A stretch of 64,000 nt of DNA, taken from Hippopus hippopus (taxonomy: Eukaryota > Mollusca > Bivalvia > Cardiida > Cardiidae). A program made the translations under genes and the position numbers. This document shows, in pieces, positions 1-15,100 of this stretch (position 1 is the stretch's first letter; every line of letters begins with the position of its first letter). The stretch lies in the NCBI GenBank assembly GCA_946811185.2, contig OX328098.1, positions 44,207,650 through 44,271,649 of the forward strand, read 5' to 3'. The notes beneath the pieces were generated by a model. It saw only the letters and a list, made by a program, of their open reading frames with translations. It was not told where the DNA came from and did not search any database.

Positions 1-136
1 GTAGCAGAAGGTGGCAGTGGTGCCGGTGCTATTGCTGTATTGGTCTGTAGCGAGAATTACAGAGCAAATTCTACAGACACGTGCATTTCATGTACAAATG
101 AAGGGGTCTGGTCAGATCCAAGTGCAGAATGTATTA
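1..136 (+). CDS. CCP exon 1 (type B, 5'-truncated by window edge)
   Basis: The reading frame from base 1 gives the second half of a type B sushi domain: a Leu-Val-Cys, a Thr-Cys-Ile-Ser-Cys, the Trp and the closing Glu-Cys. A GTAAGT donor follows at 137, and the intron is phase 1. It differs from the later B exons more than they differ from each other, so it may be an older copy. Confidence 0.8.
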
Positions 137-3100
137 GTAAGTAATAGTTCCAGGTTATCATTACCAACTACATTTATCAATTCCTTCTTTTGTCATACTA
201 TTTTTACATGTATTGATGTATTAACAGTTTATTTACGCTAATTTTCTCTAACTTACTATGATGAAGTTGTTTCCTGCAGATTTGTTTCTGAAGGTACAGT
301 GAAACAAGTTCAAACATGATTAGATTTAAAGTTACATATACTCCTCACAAAAAGTTAAGCAACAATGAATTACCGGTGCACCAAAATTTTATTATTACAC
401 ATATAGACAATTTCATTGTATAAATGTAATGAGTATTGAGTTACAAACCAGTCCAAGCAATTCTGTACTTCTATCAGATAATGTTCCTCACTTACAGGCT
501 TTTGAGGTGCTTTATGACCACCATTAGCACGAATACAAGCTTGAACTCTTCTGGGCAATTTGAGTGGCCAGCAAGATCTCCAGATCTCAATTTGATTGAG
601 CATGTGTGGGACATTCTCAAAAGGCGTGTCAATGATGGAAATGTTAGGCCTCAGAACCTCCAAAACATTGAGCAACTCTTGAGTCAGGAAGGTAGGATAT
701 TCCACAACAACAGCAGGACGGTTTGCCCAGAAGAGTTCAAGCTTGTATTTGTGCTAATTGTGGCCATACCGTGTACTGACTGTGTCCCAGTTGCAGATTG
801 ACCGAATGTTACAGATTTTAAAACATCTGGGTAGTATACCACTTTTTTGCATGTGGATTTAGACAGTGTTTTACTTCAAAAGCCTAAAAGTGAGAAAACA
901 TTATTTGATAGAAGTACAGAATTGCTTGGACTGGTTTGTAACTCAGTACTCATTACATTTATACAATGAAATTATCTATATGTGTAATAATAAAATTCTG
1001 GTGCAGGGGTAATTCATTGTTGCTTAACTTTTTGTGAGGAGTATACAAGATTTTTTTGTTCCATGTACACGAAACTTTATAAATGAAGGACATGTTAAAA
1101 TTTCTTTGCCAACAATTTCTTTTGTAATTGTTGTTTTTCAGTTTAATGGCAACACCAAAGAACCTTTTCACTTAAAAACGTGTTTTCATATCAGTTGTAT
1201 GCCTGGAGAATATTCAGAGGTTTTATGACGATGTCTAGAAGAACAGTCCTTATTATTATTAATGCTTTTTTTTTAAAGTTGGGAGATTTGCTGTTCATAG
1301 TGCAAAAATCCTAAGCACGAAATGTCAAACTGGTCTAAAGTATTCCAACACAAGTAGCCTTTCTGATTTTAGTTACTTTTTGCAATGCTTTCTACCCTTT
1401 CGAAGAGCAAGTTTTTAATTTGAACAAAATTCATTTTGTCGTCTTCGAGTGCTTTAAACTTTAACAAATCTGAAATTTGTCTTGCTAAGATTTATGGAAA
1501 ATTCAGGAACGCACTGAAAGGTGTATTGGCCACAAAGCTATGACTCAATTACTAAATGAAACTAATGACAAAATGAATAAATAATTAAACAAACCGGATG
1601 ACGATTGCAGGAGATTGTGGCCGGCTTCCCCTCACATCAGATGGTTACTTTGTGCTGGATTCAAACGATACCACAGAAGGTGCCACAGCCACTTTAGTGT
1701 GTTGTGAAGGATACGAAACATCATCCAATGCAACAATTACATGTGAGAATACAGATGAGGGATGGAGTTATCCGTCAGAGACCTGTGAAAAGAAAGGTGT
1801 TTTTTTTTTGTTCGATTGTTTTATAATTACTTATCCTGCCGATCTTAAAGTCTTACCTAGTACAAAAATAGATTTCGTTAAGTTTATTGGCATTGAATTG
1901 GGTTCACATGACCGAAAGTACTAAAAGAGAAGAGGAGAGTGTAGGATAAGATCAGACTGCAAGAATGAGCAGCTTGATCTTGCTTCTCACTCTCCGTGAC
2001 ATACTCGTACATACATGGTCTCATACTGTAGGAGAGGAGCTTACTCTTTTTATTGACGATTAGGTAAAATCAACTTTTTCGAGCCTTAAACATTGATTTT
2101 CAGTGAATTTAGGAGCTGACTTTAGTAATATTGTATCAAAAGATTGTGGACCTTTTGTGCAGAATGCTTCTGATCTGCGCCGTAGTCAAAAAGATATTTG
2201 ATTCGCTATTGAAAACAGAATAGTTTGAAATATATCTGGGGATGCAGCCAGTGGCTTGGAAGCAAAATACATAATGCATGTATAGAAACATCATGAAAAC
2301 ATTGATAGATGCACTTGCTACTAGTGATAAATAGCGAATGATAGAAAATAAATTTGAAATATTAGAGTAATGCAATAAACAGGAACTAACTTAAAGATAC
2401 GTTAAAAATAAGACTTGGCTGTAAGGTAAGTGAAATAATAGGGTAAATGGTTTTAAACACCAAACAACTGACACACTCAGTCAACCCCGTTAGTCTATTC
2501 ACAACTTATGTTACCTTTCCAGACGGAGTAAATCAATTTCAGAAAGACACTATCGGTCTTTGAAATATTTCCTCCTTGTACATTTGGTTAGTTTTTTGTT
2601 AGTCTTAGATTGTCTATTCATTACTTGATTATCCCATTAATGCAGTAGTATGTCTTCTTTAACTATTTATCAAATGACATGGATTAGGACTAGAACAAAT
2701 TGAAAGCAACTGCACAGGAAAAAATAAGTGTAGCTGAAATGATGATTTCTGTCTTTGATAGGGTAAACAGTGTGGGTTAAAGAGAAAATGCTGGCTACCA
2801 GCATTTTCAGTTTTCCCACGATGTTTTAAAAAGGCCTTCTTTTTCAGTGTTGAAACTTGGAATTGTGTGCTTGAGAAGTAAGCCCCAACGGTTGACACGC
2901 TTGAAATTGATGAAAGCATTTTTCAAACCATCATTTCTTTTCCCACAAAATGTTCCATAAAATATGTTTAAAAAATCTGTCCATCGGTTTTGTAAAAGTT
3001 TTTCAGCTTTACAATTATGGCTTTATATATATCGACTCTGTTTTATGACAGACTGCACGGATAAGGGGAAAAAAAAACATAGCCTATGTTTTTAGCAGAT

Positions 3101-6100
3101 GTTGCTGTTCTTGATGATCGATATATACACTTATGTCCACTGAATTTTGTATTTTCTGTTTAACCCAATAGGATCCTATTTTTTTGTGTGTTTTAACTTT
3201 CAGACTGTGGAAGTGTCCTACCAACAGTAAATAACGGAACATATGTTGCCAATAATGGAACAGAATTTGGAGATGTTGCAGTTCTTGTGTGTGATGATGG
3301 CTACACACCAATGTCAACTGAGACTTGTATTTCCTGTTTATATACTGGTTTCTGGTCTTCTCCACTGACAAGCTGCCTACGTATGTCTCACATATATGTT
3401 GATTGATTTATTGATTGATTGTTAATATGGTATTTAACGTCGTTTTCAACATTCTTTCAGTTATATCACTTTGGCCAGTGCGCCTGTCTATGCTTGCCTG
3501 AAGTTTCTTTTACCAGTACTCTGCACAATATTCTTTCCAAGCCAGTGGCTGCTTTCCCACATAACCATCGTCGAAATAGTGATCAGTGCTGAGAGAACAT
3601 TGATTGATTGATTTTATGGTGATTAACGCCGTTTTCAACATTCTTACGAACATGAAAGTCCGCAACAAATGCATAGCTGAAATACAAACCGCCTCTGGCG
3701 GGATTCGAACCCATGACGGGCAATTATCCTCGTTTTTCGAGGTTTAAAAGACCAGTACCATAACCACTGAGCTAAAGAGATATCTCCCTAACGCAGTTGT
3801 CAGGTATTGTATTTGAATCGGGACGAAGCCATGCATGAAGGAGTGGTCTCCCGTAACAACATTATTTCAGTTATATCGCGGCGGCCAGTCACCTATCCAT
3901 GCTTTCCCTTGAGTCTCTTTTACCAGTACTACGCACAATTTTCTTTCCAAGCCACTGGCTGCTTTGCCACATAACAACCGTCGAAACAATGGTCAGCAAT
4001 GGGAGAGGAATGAATCCTATCGCAATGACTATCATCAGTCCTCAGAAAGAAATTGGCCGAGCCAGAGATCAAACCAGTGACCCCTGTTCTTTAGTCCTGT
4101 ACGCTGCCGACTGAACTACCGGGACTCGGCTTCACATATATGTGACTATATTCGTGTGCGTAGTGATGGCTACACACCAATGTCAACCGAGACATAATAT
4201 ATCTTATTTATATACTGGGTCATGGTCTTCACCTCTGACAAATCATCGAAGATCAATCAGGGCTTAAATGACTGTTGCGTTCATTACATACATGTATTAC
4301 CATAGATATCTTTTTGTTTAACCATTAACCAAACAACCCCGACATCAAAGGACCCTGTGTGACAAAGCAATTGAACACATTGTGGGAAAATGAGAACATG
4401 CTGGTAACCAGTATGCAATTTGATAATGAAAATAATTTCGAGGGTTCGAGCAAAATCGAAGAATGGAAATGAGGAACAAAAAGTTTTTTTTTTTGAGTGA
4501 AAAAAATACAATGTTTGAATCGAAGGAGGGAATCGTGTCTTAGGCTGCAGAAAAAAGAGAAAATGCAGCTGATTTCAGCATTTTCTTCTTTTTGACGGCT
4601 TCAGATATTTTCTTTTACGATGATATGTTGAAAAGCCTTTTTCTCCTCATAGTCGTGTATATATTTGGGATTGTTTGGCAAAGGATTGAATAAAACTGAA
4701 TCATTATGTTGGTGTTCTCATGCAGGTGATTGTGGTGTACCTCCAGTGGCTCAAGATGGCTATTATATCCTGACAGATACTGATAATACAACACAGGGAG
4801 CAACAGCCGAACTGACTTGTTGTGAGGGCTTTAACGCGTCCATGACTGTCACGATTATATGTGAAGATACAGGGCGGGGATGGTCCGATCCTGCAGAAAC
4901 TTGTACTGAAATAGGTAACTATTCAAAATTATAGATTCTTTTTTGAACTTTGGAAAGACAAATCGAGGCCAAATAAATACAACCATTACGTTGTACTTTA
5001 AGAGCCGTGTTGATTGATATTATCCTGTTACAGTTATAATTTTTCACACCGCATACCGTTGATAAGTAAAGAAATCACATTTTTTGCTTTGTACAGTACT
5101 CTGTTAGGTAAAAATCTATATAAGTTTCAATGGATTATACCTTCAGCTGCCGAAAGAGGTTGAATTTGATTTTTTCGCTGAAGAGTTAATTTGTATCAAA
5201 GGTATGTTAAGTAGCCTTTCATAGTATGCAAAGTATGCACCATTCCACACAAGAATATTCACTATTGAGTGAAACAGAAGATAGCGGTAAATCACCCATT
5301 CTCGAATTAACGGCCAATTTTAAGTAGTGATAAACTCATATTGTTCTTCACTTAATTTTATTACATAAATTTGAAAGTTGAGCATGTCTGTCTATTACAA
5401 TTGTATGAAATAATCATTGAACACTTGATGTAACTATAATTTTTGGGTAACACAGATCGTTGTCATATTCATTTGAATCACACATAGTTGAAAATGTGTC
5501 ACGTAAGCATACAGTCACGTAAAACGGTTTCGAAACATGTGTTTATAATTTTTAGATTAGGTATGGCAGCAGACTACATTGGCTTTTCTTGAAATAACGT
5601 ATGATTATGATGTAAATTTGAATGGTTGATGGCCGATTGAAAACGAACAGTACAAAGGTTTTGTACGTCACATAAGGCTTCAATAAAAAATACACTCTTT
5701 GAGAGATGTAAATTGGTATAAGTATCCATACTTTATTTTTTCAATTCTATCAATATAAAGTGTTTACATCACTAAAACAGAATTAGTTGATATATTATAT
5801 ACACGATGATTTATCTTTCAATTTAAACTAAATGGTTGACCTCGCGCATACTTTAATGGCAAATGTCACGTATAATACTATGAAGCTGTGACAAAAATCA
5901 ACCATAAAAATATCATTATTCTTAGTATTAGAACATATGAATCTTTTGCTGATATTCTGTTTTAAGTATGTAGATTTAAGATCAACATGAAAAATGAAAA
6001 TACTAGACATTTCACAAGGTTTCTGTGTTTCATGTACATGAAAACATGGTTGTGACACAACATTTCAGGAGAGTTTGCTGCTTGTGAAGTGGAACTTTCG

Positions 6101-9100
6101 ATCAAAAACGAAAAAGTTGAACATTTAATGACCTTTTTTAGTCAATGTATAGGAATACATGTAGCTATCTCAAAAGATATAATCTAATATCATTGCAACC
6201 TACCAAAATGTCTAGCAAGTCTGAAATAATCGTGAGACATGCTTTTGGCTCATGATTTGGGAATGGGTGAATTTATAGTAACATCTTAATTAATTTGGAG
6301 ATAGTAAAAAAAGCGAGATGATACTTAATCAATCAACCAAAGTAAATTTAAACGATAGATTATTAGAACTCCTATAGTTGAAAATAACTGCAGTAAAAAA
6401 CAAAGTAATTTTGTCACTGAGCAGATTGTGGAAGTATTCTACCGACTGTAGACAACGGAACATATGTAGCCAATGATGGAACAGAATTTGGGGATGTTGC
6501 AGTCCTTGTGTGTGATGGTGGCTACACACCAGTGTCAACTGAAACTTGTATTTCCTGTTTATACACTGGTTCCTGGTCCTCTCCATTGACAAGCTGTCAA
6601 CGTAAGTAATACATATATGTGGAGGTATTCCTGTGTGTAATGATTTCTACATGTTAGTTTCAATTTAAACTTTAATTAGCTCACCTGATTACAATGTGCT
6701 CAAAGGGAGCTCTTAGTATAACACTGTGTGTATGTTGTTCGTCGTGCGTCGTCAACAATTCTTTAAACATCATCTCCTAAACCACTAGGCCAATGTGAAC
6801 CAAACTTGGCAGAAATGATCCTTGGGGGTCCTTTTTAAAAACTGTTCACAGAATTTGATTCCATCAAAAACTCTGGTTGCCATGGCAACGAAATGGATTT
6901 TTTTAAAGAATTCCTTTAAAAATATTCTCCTCTGCAAGCGCTGGTGAGATTTTGAAATAATTTCACAGAAATTTTCCTAGGCTGACCCTTTTCAAAAATT
7001 GTTCGCGAAATTTAGATCTGTCCAAATACATGGCCGTGGTGGGGATGGGGGGCTCTTTGCACTCGTGCAGTGTCAACAATTCTTTAAACATCTTTTCCAC
7101 CTAAACCTCTTTAAAAATCTTCTCCTCTGAAACCGCTGGTCAGATTTTGAAATAATTTCACAGAAATGTTCCTTGGGTGACTCTTTTCAAAAACTGTTCG
7201 CGAAATTTTGATCCCTCTAAAAACATGGCTGTGGTGGTGGGGGGTGCTCTTTGCACTGTATGGACTTAAAGAAATTCTTTGAAATTCTTCTTCTCTTAAA
7301 CCACAGGTCAGATTTTGAAATAATTTCACTGAAATGTCCCTTGGATGCCCCTTTTGAAAATTTGTTCGCGAAATTTTGATCTGTCAAGAAACATAACTGT
7401 GGTGGTGGGGGACTATTTGCACTATACGGACATGAAGAAATTCTTAAAAAATTCTTCTTCGATGAAACCACTGGTCAGATTTTGAAATAATTTCACAGAA
7501 ATGATCCTTTGGTGCCAAATTATGCCCCTGTTTCGACTTAGAATTTTAACTTACAATCCAGCACCCAACAGCCAATCGTTGACACCCGCATGCGGTGCTC
7601 TTGTTTTTTTTAATTGAAGTTATTGAAGAAAAAGCTTTGTAATAACAAAAAAAAAAAAAAAAAAAATGGCTACGGTCCTCTCAAAATTCAGGTGAGCGAT
7701 CCAGGGCCATCTTGGCCCTCTTGTTTTTCTTTTACTATGTTGAGTCATGGACTCAGACTCTTGTTTTGTCTCTGCCTTATACTTATCTATGTTTAAGTTA
7801 TTTGTCATTTTTTTACACGAGGTTTGGTTTTGGAAAATGTTTCATTTCCATCCCCTCTTCTGAACTTTGTTTTCACTTTTGCTTTTGTATGAAGCAGTCA
7901 GTGGCTGTGGGAAAGTTTTTCCATGATACTTTTTGTGAAAGACCTTAAATACAAGTTGGAAATACTTGTTAACAGCTAACAAAATCAAAATAAAACAAAA
8001 TTCAATCCTGAACTCACCAAATTAACATTTTTTAAAAGTACTGAAAAGTACTGCTTTTAAGTGCATTTTTTTTAAAAAATATTCTCTGTCAACATTAAAC
8101 TATGTAAGATGCTTGCGATCATCCCTATTTCAGAAATTTAGATGTAATGTAGTATGTTATATAAATCATCCTAGGTGATTGCGGTGTACCTCCAGTGGTC
8201 CAAGATGGCTACTATGTCCTGACAGATACTGACAATACAACAGAAGGAGCAACAGCAGAACTGACATGTTGTGAGGGCTTTAACACGTCCATGACTGTCA
8301 CGATTATATGTGAAGATACAGATCAAGGATGGTCCGATCCTGCAGAAACGTGTACCAAAATAGGTGATCCTTTGACTTTGTAATTTTTATATTAAATATA
8401 ACACTACCCACTAGACGTTTGGAAAGATGATTTGAGCCTGGAAGATTCCCTTTATAGCAGAGTAAAGGAATTATCCTGTAAAGATACATTAGTATTTTTG
8501 TATACTTCTACAGTTAACAAATAAAGCACCTCAAAATCAGTTTTGTCATTCAACAGATTGTGGAAATAGCCTGCCTACAGTAGACAACGGAACATATGTG
8601 GCCAATAATGGAACTGAATTTGGAGATGTTGCAGTCCTTGTGTGTGATGATGGCTACACACCAATGTCATCTGAAACTTGTATTTCCTGTTTATATACTG
8701 GTTTCTGGTCTTCTCCACTGACAAGCTGTCTACGTGAGTATTACACAAAAATATATAAGCTTTTGTTTGTGATGATAAAAAAATCAACTTAGACTTGTAT
8801 TTTCTGTTCAAATTATAAAGCATTGTCTTTTACATGAATAAACTGTCTGAGTTCGAGTCAAGTACTGGTTAGTATTTTTCTTTCGGCGTTTTGTGAATCA
8901 AATTAGACGAGCATTAATTTTTTCCTGTAATAGTCATATCTCCGATAGAGGGCGTTGGTGTATTCCACGACTATAACTCTCTTGCGCTGGTGCTTTCATC
9001 TAAAATTGGAAAAGACTGACCAGACATGTTTGGTATGTATAGTTCATGTTGTCAAGGGTGGCGTCCTACAGCATTGCTAGCGGGTTGCCAACATGGATAT

Positions 9101-12100
9101 CGGTATGTTGGTTTGGGCGCTTGCTGTGTCGTATGGAAAGAGCACCAGTGCTGGTAGACCTTATTTGCAATGATAATTTGATATTTTTATAATCAACTGT
9201 GTATAAATGGTCAGCAGTTCCAAATGTTATACCATGAAGTACTACTTAATTTTTGTAATTTATTGGTGTAGGAATGTTAGTTAGTAGGGGAAAAGCATTT
9301 TAGTTTGGGTGCATACAGTATAACAAAGACATCAAAAGCAAGCCTTAAACCTTAAAGTAATATGTGAACAAAATGGGCAGCAACAATGCGGACATAAAGA
9401 TTAAAATTTCATTTGCAAAGAAATTTAGCCAGTTATGCCGTGTAAATATCACAAAATATCAAACAAATTGAATATATGGTTGATCCGAGCAGTCTTAGCT
9501 GGGCTTGATCTTAGCTTTTTGCACAATAATCTAACATTTGTATGTAATATAAAAAATCATGTTTCGCTACTTGCAAACATTATGGAACTTGATTTAGTTT
9601 CAGATGACAACTGTGTGTTCAAAATATAATCACTAATTCATAACCTTTTTATTCATGATTTTTGAGCATGTTTCATGATAACCATTTTACTCTTATTGCT
9701 GAACTTTTATCCGAGCTCTTTTTGTAGGGCAGCAGTCAGTGGCTGAAGGAATGCTGTTTGTGGTACTGCCTCTGAAACATCTCAAATACATATTGAAGAA
9801 AAAAATAACATAAACCGCAAACAAATGCAACTTCTAGTAATATCAGTAAACTTATCAAATAAACAGTAACTTTTGAAGCACTGAACTGTATGGCTTTTCC
9901 CTTCAAATTTCTCTGATAATGAGCGGGAAAAGATTTTTGCGAATACTTCCTTTACAACTTAACTGAAGTGTGCACTACTGTTATGAAAATTCTTTCAAGG
10001 TGATTGTGGTGTACCACCGGTGGCAGATGATGGCTATTATGTCCTGACAGATTCTGACAACACAACACAGGGAGCAACAGCCGAACTGACTTGTTGTGAG
10101 GGCTTTAATACATCCATGACTGTCACGATTATATGTGAAAATACAGAGCAGGGGTGGTCTGACCCAGCAGAAACTTGCACTGAAATAGGTGATTATTTTA
10201 AAAATCACTTAAGTTTAACTGATGAGAATGAAAATCACTTTATTTTCACTGGTGAGACTCAAACAATTAATGGAAAAAATGAAGTTTGAGCCCATTATTC
10301 TCTTTGTATTAGTGACTGAACCAATAAAGTGATAAGGGACAGTAATGAGTCAATACTCAATTTTCCATTTTGGGTAATTTCCAAGAGAAAATAATGAAAA
10401 CTTTAAAATAGTCTCTCATTGAAGAATTGATTCCTATCCTTAATGAAACTTTTGTTTGCTGCAAATTTCAGTGGTTGTTTCCTGTACATGTGAAATCCAG
10501 GTTGACAATTAGTTTTAGTATAGTCTCGATGGCAGCAATTGACATAATGTAAGTTTTATAACTCTCAAGTAAAATGAAATTATGCAGTCAGTAGATAAGA
10601 CCCGACTACAAACTTCTCGCTGCTGATATGGAACGGTTTGGATCAATGACGATAATACATGCTGTGTGTGGGGTCTTGCATGGCTCACTGGTAAAGTTTA
10701 GGACTCGTGGCCTGGAAACATCACTAGATTCTTTGGAGTTTCCGTTGGTAAGACGCTTCAGAGCCTTAGCTTAGTGCTGAAACACAGAAAATACTCGAAT
10801 TTGAGAGCTTTCGACGTGATATCTCTGAAATAATGTTGAAAGCCACATTCAATCAATCAAACATGCTCTGTGTAGTCTGATGACAGAATTTCAGATATGC
10901 CCATTTCAAAAGTATAAATTTTGTAGGCGGCAAGTTAAAATCTGGTTCAAGTAATGAGCTTTGTCTGTTTTTAAAAGGTAGTAAATATGATTGAAAACGT
11001 AAAAATACTGCTTGTCTGAATTTTCTCGTCATCCCAAAATATTTCCTCAAGCTCCTTCCATGAAATCACGGAATCGGTTGGTAAAGGGTTGGTACCAAAT
11101 TGTTATATTTCGTCTATAGTACTGAAAGCGATCACAGATCTGCAGTTTAAAAATCTAATTTTCTTAGAAAAAAATAAATAAATAGACTGATGAACTGTTT
11201 TACCAAAGTAGAATTGCGTAACATAAAACAAATTAAATGAGCATAACATATTGGAATTTATCCGTCGAATGATCGTAAATACTTTTAAAGAATTGCTGTA
11301 CTTGTATTTGATGATGGCCACCCATCAGTGTCAATTGAGACACGCATATCCTATTTAACGTCTTAGGCCCTAAAATTTTGTGTATTTACTTTCAGACTGT
11401 GGAAGTGTCCTACCAACAGTAAATAACGGAACATACGTTTCCAATAATGGAACAGAATTTGGAGATGTTGCAGTCCTTGTGTGTGATGATGGTTACGCAC
11501 CAAAATCATCTGAAACTTGCATTTCTTGTTTATATACTGGTTTCTGGTCTTCTCCACTGACAAGCTGCCAACGTGAGTATCACATCTATTTGTACATGTT
11601 CTTGTGTGACATGACAGCAACTCATCTGCGTCCACTGAAACTTGTATCCCCTTTTAAAGTACTGAGTCATGGTCTTCTCCCTGTGCAAGTGCCTACATTA
11701 CACATGGTTATGCCTTGAAAAGTCGAAGGAAAGAAGGCCATTAGATGATTATTTTGTGCAGCAGGTTTTAACGATCTTATGGGGTGTACAATGAAGTAAA
11801 CACAATTAATGTAAATGAGTGCATTTGCAGAAAAAAGAAATCATTTTTGCAGATAATCGATTGAAGGACAACCTAGTAATTATTCTTAAATGTAATTATT
11901 TGAGAAAGTTTCAATTACTATGATGTCTGTCTGTTTTTTTTTTTTTTTTTTGCGTATTGGGTCATTTTAAAAGTTCAAAAATAGTGGACGTCGGGGTTGT
12001 TTTGTAAAGGACTAACATGCTGACTTTGCTGCATGCGTCCGGGTGTTATCCTATTTAAGTATAGCGTTGTGGTGATATGCATATGACACAGCCATCGGTC

Positions 12101-15100
12101 TTTAATTGCCCTCAACTAACGCTAAGCTGTCAATCGAAACTACATGTAATTTACTAAATAAATTTTCCCTAAACTTGTTAGTTATCCGAAATTATATTAG
12201 GTTTGAAATTTACGTTTCTATTCGCGCTTAGTATATAAAAGGAAATGACTTTCTTTGTTCACTAAACATAATTTTTAAACTGTAACTCAGAGCCTATAGA
12301 AAAGAAATCACTGGAATTAATGTATGGAGATTTTCTATCACATTTTGTTCTACACGAGATATTGCAGATCATTCTTTGGAACAATTGAGGTTTTGCTATT
12401 CTTACGAACAAAGTCCGTAACAAAGAAACAAATGAACAAATGCGTAGCAGAAATACAGGGACTGGGCAGGATTCGAACCTAGAACGCCCGGACGAAAGGC
12501 CAATACCATAACCATTCTCCCTTACGCAGTCGTTAGGTATTGTATTTAAATCGGGATTAAGCCATGGATGAAGGAGTGGTCTCCCGTTACACACCCCCTC
12601 TTAAAGTCATCATTCATTGATGACTCAAAGCCTTATTAGGCAGAAAGTCCGTTTTTGGACAACAAATGGGATTAATGGCTCAATGGCCAATCCCGAACGA
12701 GCCCCCATCTTACCAACAAAGTCCGTAACAAAGAAACAAATGAACAAATGCACAGCAGAAATACAGGGACCGGGCAGGATTCGAACCTAGAACGCCCGGA
12801 CGAAAGGCCAATACCATAACCATTGAGCTAAAGAGAATTCTCCCTTACGCAGTCGTTAGGTATTGTATTTAAATCGGGATTAAGCCATGCATGAAGGAGT
12901 GGTCTCCCGTTACACACCCCCTCTTAAAGTCATCATTCATTGATGACTCAAAGCCTTATTAGGCAGAAAGTCCGTTTTTGGACAACAAATGGGATTAATG
13001 GCTCAATGGCCAATCCCGAATGAGCCCCCATCTTACCAACAAAGTCCGTAACAAAGAAACAAATGAACAAATGCACAGCAGAAATACAGGAACCGGGCAG
13101 GATTCGAACCTAGAACGCCCGGACGAAAGGCCAATACCATACCATTTAAGCTAAAGAGAATTCTCCCTAATGCAGTCGTTAGGTATTGTATTTAAGTCGG
13201 GATTAAGCCATGCATGAAGGAGTGGTCTCCCGTTACACTATTTTTAGCTCACCTGAGCAAGAAGTGCTCAGGATGAGCTATTGCGATCACTCACCGTCCG
13301 TCGGCGTCCGTCGTCCGTCCGTCCGTCGTCCGTCCGTCCGTCTGTTCACATTTCTTTGTTTACACTCTAGCATCTACAAATATTAACCAATCAGCACCAA
13401 ACTCGGTTAAAATATATATGACCATAAGATCTCGGATAAGTTCGATTATGGGTCTGATCGGACCAGAACAACTGGAGTTATTTGCCCTTGAATTAGAAAA
13501 ATTGCTATATTTGACTTTGTTTACACTCTAGCATCTACAAATATTAACCAATCAGCACCAAACTTGGTCAAAATATATATGACTATAAGATCTCGGATGA
13601 GTTCGATTACGGGTCTAATCGGACCTGAACAACCTGAGTTATATGCCCTTGAATTATAAAAATTGCTATATTTGACTTTGTTTACACTCTTGCATCTACA
13701 AATATCAACCAATCAGCACCAAACTTGGTCAAAATATATATGACCATAAGATCTCGGATGAGTTTGATTATGGGTCAAATCGGACCAGAACAACTGGACT
13801 TATTTGCCCTTGAATTAGAAAAATTGCTATATTTGACTTTGTTTACACTCTAGCATCTACAATTTTTAACCAGTCAGCATCAAACTTGGTCAAAATACTT
13901 ATGACCATAAGATCTCGGATGAGTTTGATTATGGGTCTAATCGGACCAGAACGACTGGAGTTATTTGCCCTTGAATTAGAAAAATTGCTATATTTGACTT
14001 TGTTTACACTCTAGCATCTACAAATATTAACCAATCAGCACCAAACTTGGTCAAAATATATATGACTATAAGATCTCGGATGAGTTCGATTACGGGTCTA
14101 ATCGGACCTGAACAACCTGAGTTATATGCCCTTGAATTATAAAAATTGCTATATTTGACTTTGTTTACACTCTTGCATCTACAAATATCAACCAATCAGC
14201 ACCAAACTTGGTCAAAATATATATGACCATAAGATCTCGGATGAGTTTGATTATGGGTCAAATCGGACCAGAACAACTGGACTTATTTGCCCTTGAATTA
14301 GAAAAATTGCTATATTTGACTTTGTTTACACTCTAGCATCTACAATTTTTAACCAGTCAGCATCAAACTTGGTCAAAATACTTATGACCATAAGATCTCG
14401 GATGAGTTTGATTATGGGTCTAATCGGACCAGAACGACTGGAGTTATTTGCCCTTGAATTAGAAAGTTCTTTAGAATAGTTCGTTGTCCGGAGCATAACT
14501 TTGTCATCTCCAGTCCGATTGAGTTGAAACTTGGCATTTGTGTTTGTTGCAATAATACAGAGTGCAATGTGAAAGAACCATAACTCTACCTCGTACTGTC
14601 TATAAGTTATTCTCCTTTGATCGTCATTTATACAGCATTTTCTGCTTGTCCGGAATATAACTGTCATCTCTAGCCTGAACATCTTCAAATTTGGTATGCA
14701 TGATTGTTGAAAAATTACGGAGTGCAGTACACAAGAACCATTACTGTTCCTAGCATGAATTCAGAGTTATTCCCCTTTTGACCTTTATTTTTATAGCATT
14801 AATTTTCTTGCTTGTCCGGATCAAAACTTTTTCATCATAAGTAGGAATGACTTGAAATATGGTTTACTTATTTGTTGCAATATTTGAAAGTGCAGAGCAC
14901 AAGAATTGTAACTCTACCTCGTGCTGTCTTTGAGTTATTTCCCTCTGATCGTCATTTTTACAGCATTTAGTGCTTGTCCGGAATATAACTTTGTCATCTC
15001 AAGTCAGAACGACTTCAAACTTGGTATGCATGTTTCTTGCAATATCACCGAGTACAGTGCGCAAGAACAATAACTCTACCTAGCGCGGATTTTGAGTAAT

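Noticed and set aside
2136..2375. Short minus-strand open frame in intron 2
   Set aside because: No similarity or domain recognised, and length is expected by chance in AT-rich DNA.
3680..3790. Possible tRNA-Lys gene on the minus strand
   Set aside because: A and B boxes and an anticodon-like loop are present, but the acceptor stem does not pair, and the same unit occurs in SINE copies.
13521..14195. Two identical 63-codon open frames on the minus strand
   Set aside because: They are the two copies of a 483-base satellite block inside a Helentron-like element, not genes.
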